A program made the position numbers and the translations under genes. Shown in pieces: positions 15,415-24,218 of a DNA stretch of 36,285 nucleotides. The DNA is from Eubacteriales bacterium (lineage in GTDB: Bacteria > Bacillota > Clostridia > Oscillospirales > Acutalibacteraceae). The number at the start of each line of letters is the position of its first letter. Within the stretch, counting starts at the first letter, position 1. Location: the NCBI GenBank assembly GCA_029225565.1, contig JAQXWS010000072.1:1-36285 (forward strand), read 5' to 3'. The notes under the pieces were generated by a model. It was not told the origin of the DNA and ran no database searches. It was given only the letters and a program-made list of their open reading frames with translations.

Positions 15415-15465
15415 AGTAATTCTCCGTTCATTATGCAAAATGCATCAATTGTTTATCTCGTATAA

Positions 15466-15495
15466 ATTATAACATACTATTGCACAAAATTTCAA
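15466..15495 (-). promoter_or_regulatory. Sigma-A promoter of the LuxR-type gene
   Basis: On the minus strand, TTGAAA, an 18-base spacer and TATAAT with an extended TG just before, about 50 bp from the proposed TTG start. Confidence 0.6.
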
Positions 15496-15540
15496 TACAG
15501 TATTAAGTAAAATTTGTGTAAAGCCGAGCTGACCGCAGAA

Positions 15541-15614
15541 CTTAATATCGATTTTACCGAATCTTTGCAATAACGAAATTCAAATTTGACAAACAGGGAT
15601 TATGCTGATGTCAT
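15541..15614 (+). promoter_or_regulatory. Candidate pst promoter with degenerate Pho box
   Basis: Three 7-mers at exact 11-bp intervals (CTTAATA 15541, TTTTACC 15552, CTTTGCA 15563) each match TTTAACA at four or five positions. They precede TTGACA (15586), a 17-base spacer and a poor TGTCAT. The clear box at 18962 lends weight, but each element here is weak. Confidence 0.35.
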
Positions 15615-15651
15615 CCACACAGGTGGAATAAATCAAAAGGAGAAAAAGAAA

Positions 15652-16527
15652 ATGACAAAGGAAACAGGAAAAAAGGTATTGGCTGTTATCGGTGCCGCAG
15701 CAATCATAGGCACGGTATTGGCAGGATGCTCCGCTGCAAGCGGCGAAAAGGAAAAGGACAACGCATCCATCACGGTAATCTCTCGTGAGGAGGGCTCCGG
15801 CACAAGGGACGCATTTGTGGAGCTGATGGGAATAGTGGACGAAAATGACAACGACATCACAATCCAAACAGCAGAAATTACTAACTCTACATCGGTAATG
15901 ACATCCACCGTAGCCGGCAACAAGAGCGCCATCGGCTATGTATCCCTGGGCTCACTGTCCGAGGAGGTTAAGGCGCTGCAGCTGGACGGCGTTGAGCCAT
16001 CAACACAGACAGTAAAATCCGGCGAGTACAAGCTGCAAAGGCCGTTCAACATTGCATATATCAACGGCAGTCTCAGTGATACTGCAAAGGATTTTGTGTC
16101 CTACATTATGAGCACTGACGGCGCAAAGATAATTGACGGCGAGGGATACATAAGCACGGATACTCAGACGACCTACAAAGCATCCGGCAAAAAGGGCACC
16201 GTAACTCTGGCAGGCTCAACCTCCGTTGCCCCGCTGATGAATGTACTTGCCGACCAATACAAGGCACTAAACCCGGATGTAAAAATCGAGATACAGGAAA
16301 GCGGCTCATCGGCAGGTATTCAGTCGGCAATCGAGGGTGCGGTAGATATTGCCATGTCCTCCAGAGACCTAAAGGACGATGAGGCAAAGACCCTGCAGGC
16401 AACCCAAATAGCCCTGGACGGAATTGCGGTAATTGCAAACAAGGAAAACAGCGTAACCAACATTACATCACAGCAGGTAAAGCAGGTATATACCGGCGAA
16501 ATCACAAGCTGGAGCGAGATAAACTAA
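15652..16527 (+). CDS. pstS: Phosphate ABC transporter substrate-binding lipoprotein PstS (permuted order)
   Basis: 291 residues. Residues 1-26 are a lipoprotein signal with lipobox LAGC and Cys26 as anchor. Phosphate-binding motifs are present but in swapped order. The half that is normally C-terminal comes first (ITVISREEGSGTRDAF, 40-55). The normally N-terminal half follows (AGSTSVAPL 187-195, SGSSAGIQ ~217-224, SSRDLKDDE ~236-244), and the protein stops at SWSEIN, where a usual PstS would continue into ITVISRE. The total length is normal, so this is a circular permutation, not a truncation. AAAGGAG lies upstream of ATG 15652. First gene of pstSCAB. Confidence 0.9.
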   Translation: MTKETGKKVLAVIGAAAIIGTVLAGCSAASGEKEKDNASITVISREEGSGTRDAFVELMGIVDENDNDITIQTAEITNSTSVMTSTVAGNKSAIGYVSLGSLSEEVKALQLDGVEPSTQTVKSGEYKLQRPFNIAYINGSLSDTAKDFVSYIMSTDGAKIIDGEGYISTDTQTTYKASGKKGTVTLAGSTSVAPLMNVLADQYKALNPDVKIEIQESGSSAGIQSAIEGAVDIAMSSRDLKDDEAKTLQATQIALDGIAVIANKENSVTNITSQQVKQVYTGEITSWSEIN

Positions 16528-17376
16528 GTGAAAAAATTTGTCGAAATAATATTCAAATACATATTTTTGCTATGCGCCTGCCTGTCGGTGCTGGCAGTGG
16601 TATCAATCTGCATATTTATATTCAAAAACGGCATACCCGCAATAAACGAAATTGGGCCCAAATCCTTTGTACTGGGCAGGGAATGGAAGCCTATGCAAGG
16701 CAAATTCGGCATATTCCCCATGATTGTATCCAGTATATATGTTACCGCCGGAGCAATTGCCATAGGCGGACCAATAGGAGTACTGACTGCAATATTTATG
16801 GCATACTACTGTCCTAAAGGATTGTACAAGGTTATCAAGCCAATGGTAAATCTGCTGGCGTCTGTACCGTCGATTATCTACGGATTCTTCTTTTTGGTAG
16901 CCGTGGTACCTGTTATGCAAAGGCTGACAGGTACCGGCGGCAAGGGTATGCTGACAGCGTCAATACTTTTAGGCCTTATGATACTGCCCACAGTAATCAA
17001 CACCGCCGAGGCCTCTGTCAACGCAGTGCCGACTCAATACTACGAGGGAGCGCTGGCGCTGGGCGCAACAAAGGAGCAAAGCATATTCAAGACGGTACTG
17101 CCCGCTGCATCGTCGGGTGTACTGAGTGGCATCATACTGGGCATCGGCAGAGCTATAGGCGAGACAATGGCTGTAATTATGGTAATCGGCAATCAACCGG
17201 TTCTGCCGAACTCTGTTTTGTCGGGAGTAAGAACTCTGACCGGAAATATAGTAATAGAAATGGCCTATGCGTCCGGCTTGCACCGAGGCGCCCTGATAGG
17301 CACGGCAGTAGTACTGTTTGTGCTGATTATGATAATCAATCTATGCTTTTCGGCAGTAACGAGAAAGAAGGCGTAG
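16528..17376 (+). CDS. pstC: Phosphate ABC transporter permease PstC
   Basis: 282 residues with about six membrane segments and the permease loop EGALALGATKEQSIFKTVLP that contacts the ATPase. GTG start directly abuts the pstS stop, with GGAG 14 bases upstream, indicating tight coupling. It forms the inner-membrane channel with PstA. Confidence 0.95.
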   Translation: MKKFVEIIFKYIFLLCACLSVLAVVSICIFIFKNGIPAINEIGPKSFVLGREWKPMQGKFGIFPMIVSSIYVTAGAIAIGGPIGVLTAIFMAYYCPKGLYKVIKPMVNLLASVPSIIYGFFFLVAVVPVMQRLTGTGGKGMLTASILLGLMILPTVINTAEASVNAVPTQYYEGALALGATKEQSIFKTVLPAASSGVLSGIILGIGRAIGETMAVIMVIGNQPVLPNSVLSGVRTLTGNIVIEMAYASGLHRGALIGTAVVLFVLIMIINLCFSAVTRKKA

Positions 17377-17381
17377 CAGAT

Positions 17382-18218
17382 ATGAAAAAAGCGAAAAAAC
17401 TAATCAGTCATCCCCTATCTGCTATCGGGACGGCAGCGGTCTATACATCGGCAGTATTAACCGTGCTGTCGGTGACCTTTATTATAGGATACATATTGGT
17501 GAAAGGCATCCCCAATCTGACGCCGGAGCTGTTCGCCCTAAAGTACACGGTAAAAAACCAAAGCATGCTGCCGTCCGTATTCAACACATTTTTGCTAACA
17601 TTCTTTACTCTGCTGACAGCAATACCCATTGCAATATCCTCTGCGGTATTTCTGGTGGAATATGCCAAGCGGGGCAGTAAATTCGTAAGGGCAATACGAG
17701 TGGTAAACGAGACATTGTCGGGCATACCGTCAATTGTATTCGGTCTTTTTGGATTCCTGGCATTCGTAATATCCAAGCAATGGGGATATTCCCTGCGGGC
17801 GGGAGTTATAACCCTGGCTATTATGGTGCTGCCGGTTATCATACGCACCACCGAGGAAGCGCTGATGTCTGTACCGGACGCATACAGGGAGGCCTCCTAT
17901 GGACTGGGTGCCGGTAAACTGCGCACAATTTTCAAAATAGTTTTGCCAACCGCCATGCCCGGAATTATCTCCGGAATAATATTGGCAATAGGCAGAATAG
18001 TCGGCGAGACTGCGGCGCTGATATACACAGCAGGCACCGTGCCCGACGCGGCAGAAAGCCTGAGCTCATCAACACGCACCCTGTCCGTGCATCTGTACTG
18101 CCTGCTAAACGAGGGATTATATACTAACCAAGCCTATGCAACGGCAGTAGTTCTGCTGATAGTGGTGCTGATAATCAATGCATTGTCAAATTTCTTAGCA
18201 AAAAGGATAGCAAAATGA
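17382..18218 (+). CDS. pstA: Phosphate ABC transporter permease PstA
   Basis: 278 residues, six membrane segments, ATPase-contact loop [20 protein letters not shown]. The start at 17382, five bases after the pstC stop, is preferred over an in-frame ATG at 17343 inside pstC. It overlaps pstB by four bases (ATGA). Confidence 0.95.
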   Translation: MKKAKKLISHPLSAIGTAAVYTSAVLTVLSVTFIIGYILVKGIPNLTPELFALKYTVKNQSMLPSVFNTFLLTFFTLLTAIPIAISSAVFLVEYAKRGSKFVRAIRVVNETLSGIPSIVFGLFGFLAFVISKQWGYSLRAGVITLAIMVLPVIIRTTEEALMSVPDAYREASYGLGAGKLRTIFKIVLPTAMPGIISGIILAIGRIVGETAALIYTAGTVPDAAESLSSSTRTLSVHLYCLLNEGLYTNQAYATAVVLLIVVLIINALSNFLAKRIAK

Positions 18219-18961
18219 ACAAATTTGAAATCAAAAATCTGGAACTGTACTACGATGATTTTAAGGCAATCAAAGGAATAAGCCTGGATATACCCGAAAA
18301 GCAGATAACATCCTTTATCGGTCCGTCGGGCTGCGGAAAATCAACGGTAATCAAGAGCCTGAACCGTATGAACGACCTAATCACAGGGTGCAAAATCAAC
18401 GGCGAAATATTGCTGGACGGACAGGACATCAACACTATGGACATAAATCTGCTGCGAAAAAAAGTGGGTATGGTGTTCCAAAAGCCAAACCCATTTCCTA
18501 TGAGCATATATGACAATATTGCCTACGGCCCCCGCACCCATGGAATACACAGCAAAAAAGAGCTGGACAGTATAGTGGAGCGCAGTCTGAAGCAGGCGTT
18601 CCTGTGGAACGAGGTATCGGACCAGCTAAAGAAAAACGCGTTGGCGCTGTCAGGCGGTCAACAGCAGAGATTGTGTATCGCCAGGGCGCTGGCAATAAAT
18701 CCGGATGTACTGCTTATGGATGAGCCCACATCTGCCCTGGACCCCATATCGACAAAGAGAATCGAGGAGCTGGTGCTGCAGCTGAAAAAAGAATACACCA
18801 TTGTCATAGTAACTCACTCCATGAGCCAGGCAAAGAGAATATCAGACAGGACGGCATTCTTTTTGCTGGGTGAGGTAATAGAATTTGACGACACAAAAAA
18901 GATGTTCTCCTCCCCTGCTCACAAGAGAACATACGAATATATCAACGGATTTTTCGGCTGA
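18215..18961 (+). CDS. pstB: Phosphate ABC transporter ATPase PstB
   Basis: 248 residues, typical for PstB. Walker [10 protein letters not shown] (~33-41), the phosphate-type loop [18 protein letters not shown], signature LSGGQQQR and Walker [13 protein letters not shown] are intact. It is last of the pstSCAB block. No phoU gene follows; the next gene carries a PhoU-like domain instead. Confidence 0.97.
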   Translation: MNKFEIKNLELYYDDFKAIKGISLDIPEKQITSFIGPSGCGKSTVIKSLNRMNDLITGCKINGEILLDGQDINTMDINLLRKKVGMVFQKPNPFPMSIYDNIAYGPRTHGIHSKKELDSIVERSLKQAFLWNEVSDQLKKNALALSGGQQQRLCIARALAINPDVLLMDEPTSALDPISTKRIEELVLQLKKEYTIVIVTHSMSQAKRISDRTAFFLLGEVIEFDDTKKMFSSPAHKRTYEYINGFFG

Positions 18962-18990
18962 TTTAACACAGATTTAACAAAAATTTAATT
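18962..18990 (+). promoter_or_regulatory. Pho box upstream of the Na/Pi cotransporter gene
   Basis: Two perfect TTTAACA repeats (18962, 18973) and TTTAATT (18984) at exact 11-bp spacing match the tandem-repeat pattern bound by PhoB/PhoP-type regulators in Gram-positives (TTAACA-like repeats). It begins at the base after the pstB stop and lies 45-73 bp before the next start codon, implying a phosphate-controlled internal promoter driving the cotransporter and phoB-phoR. Confidence 0.75.
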
Positions 18991-19034
18991 AATCCTGAAC
19001 GAAACGGACATACACTACCAAATGAGGTGATGTA

Positions 19035-20783
19035 ATGTCCATATTCAATATTCTGTCCCTTGTGGGTGGACTGGCTATGTTCCTGTTCGGCATGAACTAC
19101 ATGGGAACATCTCTGGAAAAGCTGGGCGGAGGCAAGTTTGAGTCCGTCCTGGAAAAAATGACCGACAACAGAATAAAAGGCGTGCTCCTTGGTGCGGGAG
19201 TAACTGCAATAATACAATCCTCCAGCGCAGTTACGGTAATGGCCGTGGGCTTTGTTAACTCATCAATTATGAGTCTGCATCAGGTAATAGGCATCATAAT
19301 GGGTGCGAACATAGGTACCACTATTACCGGATGGATTTTGTCCCTGACTAATATCGAGAGCACCAACATATTCGTCAGCCTACTGAAGCCATCGTCATTT
19401 ACTCCGGTTATGGCGCTGGCAGGCATAGTGATGTATATGGCAAGCAAAAACGAAAAGAAAAAGGATATCGGCTCTATATTGCTGGGCTTTGCCATACTGA
19501 TGTTCGGTATGGAGACAATGAGCACAGCTGTAGCCCCGCTAAAGGATGTACCCCAATTCACCGGCATACTGACAATGTTCTCTAACCCGATACTGGGCGT
19601 GCTGACAGGGGCGTTGCTGACGGCGGTAATTCAGTCATCGTCGGCGTCTGTGGGAATACTGCAGGCACTGGCTGTTACCGGCTCAATCAATGTAGCGTCG
19701 GCATTTCCCATTATTCTGGGCCAAAACATAGGCACTTGCGTTACTGCCATAATATCATCCATCGGCACCAACAAAAACGCAAAGCGCACAGCCGTGGTGC
19801 ACCTGGCTTTCAACACCATCGGCGTAATACTGGCTATGATACTGTTTTACGGCGCAAACGCAGTATTCCATCTGCCATTCATACAAGACACGGTAAACGC
19901 AACATACATTGCCGTAATCCACACCGCATTCAATATCTTTTCCACCGTGGTATTGTTTCCGTTTGCAAAGCAGTTGGAAAAGCTGGCTCATCTCATCATC
20001 AAGGACACTAATGAAGAAAACAACGACACCCTGATTGACCAAAAGTTCCTGATGACGCCGTCCTACGCTATTGACAAAGTTAAGCAGCGCTGCGACTCCA
20101 TGGGTGTACTGGCTAAGGAAAACATCTATTTATGTCTTGACTTAATCAAAAAATACTCTCATAATGGAGATGAGCAAATCAGCAAAAACGAAAAGGAATT
20201 GGACAGGCTGGAGGACGAGCTGGAAACCTATTTGGTAAAAATCAGCTCTATGAATCTGAGTATAGATGATTCCATAAAGCTGTCCAAGCTGAGCCACGGC
20301 ATCAGCAATTTTGAGCGAATAGGCGACTATGGTGTGAATATACTGAAAATCAAAAGGCGTATGCACCAAAACAAAGTACACTTTACGCCGGACGCTAACC
20401 GAGAATTGGAGATAATGAGCAAGGCTGTGGGCGAAATAGTGGACAAATCCATAGCCGCATTTATTGCCGATGACGAACGGCTGGCGGCAGAGATTGAGCC
20501 GCTGGAACAGGTTATCAACAACCTAAAGGCAGAATTGAGAGCAAGACACTCCAAGCGACTGCAGGACAACGAATGTACTATAGAAAACGGAATGCTGTTT
20601 TTCGACATTATCAATTCCTTTGAGCGAATTGCCGACCACTGCTCAAATCTGGCAGTATGCATCATAGAATTATCCAATCGAAGCTACCAGACTCACACCT
20701 ACCTAAAGGGTGTAAAAAGCCACAAAAACCAGGGATTTATGGAAATGTTCCGGGATTATCTGCAAAAGTATAGGATAGAATGA
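19035..20783 (+). CDS. Na/Pi cotransporter family protein with C-terminal PhoU-like domain
   Basis: 582 residues. Residues ~1-310 are an NptA/PNaS-type transporter with two internally repeated QSSSA motifs (IIQSSSAVTVMA near 58 and VIQSSSASVGILQ near 200) and about eight to nine membrane segments. Residues ~350-560 form a helical PhoU-like domain (ERIGDYGVNI and FERIADHCSNL are its metal-binding-type motifs). The PhoU part may stand in for the missing phoU in PstB/PhoR signalling, an inference. GAGGTGATGT precedes the ATG. It ends one base before the response regulator starts. Confidence 0.93.
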   Translation: MSIFNILSLVGGLAMFLFGMNYMGTSLEKLGGGKFESVLEKMTDNRIKGVLLGAGVTAIIQSSSAVTVMAVGFVNSSIMSLHQVIGIIMGANIGTTITGWILSLTNIESTNIFVSLLKPSSFTPVMALAGIVMYMASKNEKKKDIGSILLGFAILMFGMETMSTAVAPLKDVPQFTGILTMFSNPILGVLTGALLTAVIQSSSASVGILQALAVTGSINVASAFPIILGQNIGTCVTAIISSIGTNKNAKRTAVVHLAFNTIGVILAMILFYGANAVFHLPFIQDTVNATYIAVIHTAFNIFSTVVLFPFAKQLEKLAHLIIKDTNEENNDTLIDQKFLMTPSYAIDKVKQRCDSMGVLAKENIYLCLDLIKKYSHNGDEQISKNEKELDRLEDELETYLVKISSMNLSIDDSIKLSKLSHGISNFERIGDYGVNILKIKRRMHQNKVHFTPDANRELEIMSKAVGEIVDKSIAAFIADDERLAAEIEPLEQVINNLKAELRARHSKRLQDNECTIENGMLFFDIINSFERIADHCSNLAVCIIELSNRSYQTHTYLKGVKSHKNQGFMEMFRDYLQKYRIE

Positions 20784-20784
20784 T

Positions 20785-21459
20785 ATGAACAAGCTGATTT
20801 ACATTGTTGAGGACGACACCAGCATTAAGGAGCTGGAGAGCTATGCGCTGATAAACAGTGATTTCTCCGTAGGGGCATTCGACCGCGCAAAGGGGCTGTA
20901 CTCCGCCCTGGAGGACAATATTCCCGCGCTGATAATACTGGATATAATGCTGCCTGACGAGGACGGCCTGTCCATACTGAAAAAGCTGCGCTCCACCCCT
21001 ATGTACAAAAGCATACCGGTAATAATGGTAACTGCAAAATCAAACGAAATTGATGCAGTAAAGGGACTGGACGCAGGTGCCGACGACTACATCACAAAGC
21101 CCTTTGGCGTGATGGAGCTGGTAAGCAGAGTAAAGGCTGTGCTGCGCCGAACCCAATACGCTCCAACGGACAACATAGCATACAAAGGCTTGCTGATAGA
21201 CGAGGCAAAGCACACGGTATATCTTGACGATTCTGTGATTGAACTAACCTACAAGGAATTTGAAATACTGAAGCTGCTCATCATAAACAAAGGAATAGTG
21301 TTGACCCGTGACAAGCTGATGGAAAGCATATGGGGATACGACTTTGAGCAGGGCAACCGCACCGTGGATGTGCATATACAATCCCTGCGCAAAAAGCTGG
21401 GCCCTGCGGGTGAGTGGATAAAAACAATACGAAATGTTGGCTACAAGGTAGGTGACTGA
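20785..21459 (+). CDS. phoB: Phosphate-type response regulator (PhoB/PhoP, OmpR family)
   Basis: 224 residues. An N-terminal receiver with the acidic pair near residues 9-10, phosphoacceptor Asp in LIILDIMLPDEDGL and Lys in ITKPF is followed by a C-terminal winged helix (ELTYKEFEILKLLI; GNRTVDVHIQSLRKKLG). Context (pst operon, Pho box, partner kinase) supports phosphate regulation over other OmpR-type roles. Confidence 0.92.
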   Translation: MNKLIYIVEDDTSIKELESYALINSDFSVGAFDRAKGLYSALEDNIPALIILDIMLPDEDGLSILKKLRSTPMYKSIPVIMVTAKSNEIDAVKGLDAGADDYITKPFGVMELVSRVKAVLRRTQYAPTDNIAYKGLLIDEAKHTVYLDDSVIELTYKEFEILKLLIINKGIVLTRDKLMESIWGYDFEQGNRTVDVHIQSLRKKLGPAGEWIKTIRNVGYKVGD

Positions 21460-21460
21460 T

Positions 21461-22777
21461 ATGGTAAACAAAACATTCACCAAGATACTGTCCCTGGGAA
21501 TGGGCATAGTGCTGGTGACCAGTGTGCTGATGGTATTCGTATTCCACAGCTATTACGAAAAGCAGGCACAAAGCAACCTAAAAACCGTTGCCACCCTGGT
21601 ATCGGAGGAAATCAATAACACCGGTGATTACTCATTTATCAACAGCGTAAATGATGATACAAGACTGAGCATAATCGCCCCCGACGGCAAGGTGCTGGCA
21701 GACAGTATGGAAAACGCCGAGACTATGGAAAATCACGCTGACCGACCGGAGTTCAAGGAGGCTATGCAAAGCGGTCACGGCTCAACCATACGCAAGTCCG
21801 CCACCATTGACCAAAACACATTTTACTACGCAATAAAGCTGGATAACGGCAATATTCTGCGTGTGGCGGTTACCGGCGACAGCGTGTTCATAGTATTCTA
21901 TGAGTCTCTGTTCTACATCGCTATTGTAGGCCTGGCGGTAATGGTGCTGTCACTTATCATAAGCTATGCCGTCACCCAAAGCATAATAAAGCCGATTACG
22001 GAAATCGGCAAAAATCTGGACAACATCGAGGAGCAGGAAACCTACGAGGAGCTGGCACCCTTTGTCAACAAGCTAAAGGAGCATAAGCGCAAGCAAAAGC
22101 AACTGGACAAGCAAAAAAAGGAGTTCACAGCCAATATATCCCACGAGCTTAAAACGCCGCTAACATCCATAGCGGGATATGCCGAGCTCATAGAAAACGG
22201 CATGGCAAAGCAGGAAGATATACGCCCCTTTGCCCACACTATACGCAAGCAGGCGCTAAGGCTGGTAACCCTGACAGAGGACATTATTCAGCTGTCCCAG
22301 CTGGATGAAACTCGGTCGGAGAGCATAAACTTTGAAGAGGTAAATCTGGGGCAAATTGCCGAGAATTGTGCCGAATCGCTGGAAATGAACGCCAGAAGCA
22401 AAAATGTAACCATTGAGACGGAAATCAGGGAGGAATACATCAATGCAAATCCCTCCCTGATTGAAGAAATGGTATATAACCTTGTGGACAACGCCATCAG
22501 ATACAACAAGGACGGCGGATATGTAAAGATAAAAGTGCACAATCCCCTTGGCACATCTGTGGTGCTGTCCGTTGAGGACAACGGTATCGGCATACCGGCA
22601 GAATACCAAAAGAGAGTGTTCGAGCGCTTCTTCCGGGTTGACAAATCCAGGAGCAAGGAAACAGGCGGCACAGGCCTTGGTCTTGCCATCGTAAAACACA
22701 TCGCAGAGGTTCACAATGCAAAAATCAATGTGATAAGCAAGGTGGATGTTGGCACTAAAATAGAAGTAGAATTTTAG
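21461..22777 (+). CDS. phoR: Phosphate-type sensor histidine kinase (PhoR-like)
   Basis: 438 residues. An N-terminal membrane segment, an extracytoplasmic domain (~35-145) and a second membrane segment (~150-170) are followed by a linker. The H box ISHELKTPLTSIAGYAEL, N box MVYNLVDNAIRYN, G1 SVEDNGIGIP, F box FERFFRVD and G2 TGGTGLGLAI are all intact. ATG 21461, one base past the regulator stop, is preferred over the GTG at 21452 because AAGGTAGG is then properly spaced. It phosphorylates the adjacent regulator. Confidence 0.92.
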   Translation: MVNKTFTKILSLGMGIVLVTSVLMVFVFHSYYEKQAQSNLKTVATLVSEEINNTGDYSFINSVNDDTRLSIIAPDGKVLADSMENAETMENHADRPEFKEAMQSGHGSTIRKSATIDQNTFYYAIKLDNGNILRVAVTGDSVFIVFYESLFYIAIVGLAVMVLSLIISYAVTQSIIKPITEIGKNLDNIEEQETYEELAPFVNKLKEHKRKQKQLDKQKKEFTANISHELKTPLTSIAGYAELIENGMAKQEDIRPFAHTIRKQALRLVTLTEDIIQLSQLDETRSESINFEEVNLGQIAENCAESLEMNARSKNVTIETEIREEYINANPSLIEEMVYNLVDNAIRYNKDGGYVKIKVHNPLGTSVVLSVEDNGIGIPAEYQKRVFERFFRVDKSRSKETGGTGLGLAIVKHIAEVHNAKINVISKVDVGTKIEVEF

Positions 22778-22791
22778 CACAATAAAGACTG

Positions 22792-22866
22792 CGAGAAATG
22801 GGATTGAATTTCGTTTTCTTGCGAGGGAAGATGTATGCTTATACCTCGACTGAGCAAAAAACGAAA
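22792..22866 (+). repeat. Dispersed palindromic repeat R1, copy 2
   Basis: Same 75-nt unit as 1-75 but in the opposite orientation. It differs only in the central loop (around 22835-22841). Here it directly precedes the R2-R3 composite, between the convergent phoR and bile salt hydrolase genes. Confidence 0.8.
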
Positions 22867-22873
22867 AACGCCA

Positions 22874-23026
22874 AAAGCGGCTTAGACATCTAATGATGAA
22901 TCTAAGCCGCTTTTACAATTTCTCCGAGCGCAATAAATCGCACCCACCTCTATTTACACAAGAGAGGCAGAAATCGGTTACATATATATTATTTGGCGTG
23001 GTTCAACCCACTTTATCGACAGTCTG
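22874..23026 (+). repeat. Composite palindromic repeat R2-R3, copy B (R2 inverted)
   Basis: R2 here is AAAGCGGCTTAGA, loop CATCTAATGATGAA, TCTAAGCCGCTTT (22874-22913). The loop is the exact reverse complement of that in copy A, while R3 (22914-23026) keeps the same orientation. R3 ends five bases before the stop of the minus-strand bile salt hydrolase. R2 may terminate phoR transcription. Confidence 0.85.
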
Positions 23027-23030
23027 TGCT

Positions 23031-24005
23031 TTAGTTAAGATAATTAATTTGTTCTCGGTCAACTATGGGATAAAGCGCCAAATTTTTGCCGTCCAAATCC
23101 TCACGGTGCATATCCACAGCTGTAATTTGGTGATTATTGTAGGCGGTGTAGTAATACACGCCCCTGTCGGCATTACAGCAGGAGGTATATATGGTAATCT
23201 CCGGCTTGTCGCCCTCAACATAGTCACAACCCCGCTGCTGGTCAACGGAGCCTAAAATGTGGAAAAACTGGCTGATGCTGTCCGTATCGTCATCGGAGGA
23301 TACGGAATTCATCTTAACAAATGCCACTCTTACAAATCTGGATTGGGAGGACAAATCACCCGGCAATCCGATTGCGCCCATTCCCCTGCTGTACATATTC
23401 AGGGGCAGAGCCTCACAAAATCTGTTTTTTGGGTCCCTGGGTGACAGGGACATATAGTTGTTTAGGCTGAACATCTGTTGCGGGAATGGCGGATTATTTG
23501 TCAGCACTCCCACAGGATTGTCATACACCGTCAGTCCCTGGGCAGTTGACTCAACGGTTATTGCGCTGTTCCTGTCGGCAATCAGCCAATGCAGCTGCGC
23601 CACCGGCAAATCATCCCTAAAAGGTGTATCGGTGATATTGATTTTGTCCAGCAGGGCTCTTGCCTGCTCAACGTTTTCGCACTGTGCCAGAATCCAAGGA
23701 ATGAATTCAAATTGGGCAACATTGTCCATTCCGTCAACAGCGCTGTTGTAATGGGCATTGCCCACAAAATTAAGTCCTGCAACGCCCAATCCCTTTTCGT
23801 TAACAGCGTCGTAATACAACGGACAACCGTCCATTACACAGGCCATACCTATGATGGCGTAATGATGATTCATATCCCCCATACATCTGAAGCGAAAGGG
23901 ATAATTCCTTGGAGTAACGGTAACCGTATTACCGTAGGAAAACTCGTAATCCAGGGTTCTTCCGAAATAAAAATCCTTTGTTTTGTATGTTGCGGCGGTA
24001 CACAT
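23031..24005 (-). CDS. bsh: Choloylglycine hydrolase family protein (bile salt hydrolase)
   Basis: 324 residues, the normal length. After Met removal the N-terminal nucleophile is Cys2. Other expected Ntn-hydrolase residues appear: Arg16 and Asp19 (GRTLDY), Asn79 (GVAGLNF), Asn170/171 (LTNNPPF) and Arg223 (SSQSRF). It lacks a signal peptide, so it deconjugates glycine- or taurine-linked bile salts in the cytoplasm. Penicillin V acylases share the fold; the LTNNPPF and GLPGDLSSQSRF segments favour a bile salt hydrolase. The gene is divergent from the fucose operon and has its own promoter. Confidence 0.88.
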   Translation of the reverse strand: MCTAATYKTKDFYFGRTLDYEFSYGNTVTVTPRNYPFRFRCMGDMNHHYAIIGMACVMDGCPLYYDAVNEKGLGVAGLNFVGNAHYNSAVDGMDNVAQFEFIPWILAQCENVEQARALLDKINITDTPFRDDLPVAQLHWLIADRNSAITVESTAQGLTVYDNPVGVLTNNPPFPQQMFSLNNYMSLSPRDPKNRFCEALPLNMYSRGMGAIGLPGDLSSQSRFVRVAFVKMNSVSSDDDTDSISQFFHILGSVDQQRGCDYVEGDKPEITIYTSCCNADRGVYYYTAYNNHQITAVDMHREDLDGKNLALYPIVDREQINYLN

Positions 24006-24028
24006 AATATCACAACCTTTCTATCTAC

Positions 24029-24057
24029 ATTGTACCACTAATACGCCGAATATACAA
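24029..24057 (-). promoter_or_regulatory. Sigma-A promoter of the bile salt hydrolase gene
   Basis: On the minus strand, TTGTAT, a 17-base spacer and TACAAT, about 25 bp before the ATG at 24005. Confidence 0.6.
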
Positions 24058-24100
24058 TAAATTTATCCCGGGCATATACGTTGACTTTTGCTCGTTGCAA

Positions 24101-24188
24101 CAAACAGCGTTTGGCAATATAACCAAATATCGGTTGCAGAATTGTACAAAATAGTCAATATAAATTACCGTACCGATTGTGATATAAT
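24101..24188 (+). promoter_or_regulatory. Fucose operon promoter with upstream operator-like palindrome
   Basis: An extended -10 (TGATATAAT, 24180-24188) without a good -35 lies 30 bp before fucA, suggesting dependence on an activator. Upstream, CAAACAGCGTTTG (24101-24113) is a perfect 5-bp inverted repeat with a 3-base centre, and AACC/GGTT arms follow at about 24121-24135. No adjacent regulator gene is present in the window. Confidence 0.5.
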
Positions 24189-24218
24189 AAAGTGTATAAA
24201 ACTGTATTGGAGGATAAT

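Noticed and set aside
22874..23026. tRNA or known riboswitch in the R2-R3 repeat
   Set aside because: The hairpins do not form a cloverleaf and no conserved riboswitch core is recognisable; it lies 3' of genes, not upstream of one.
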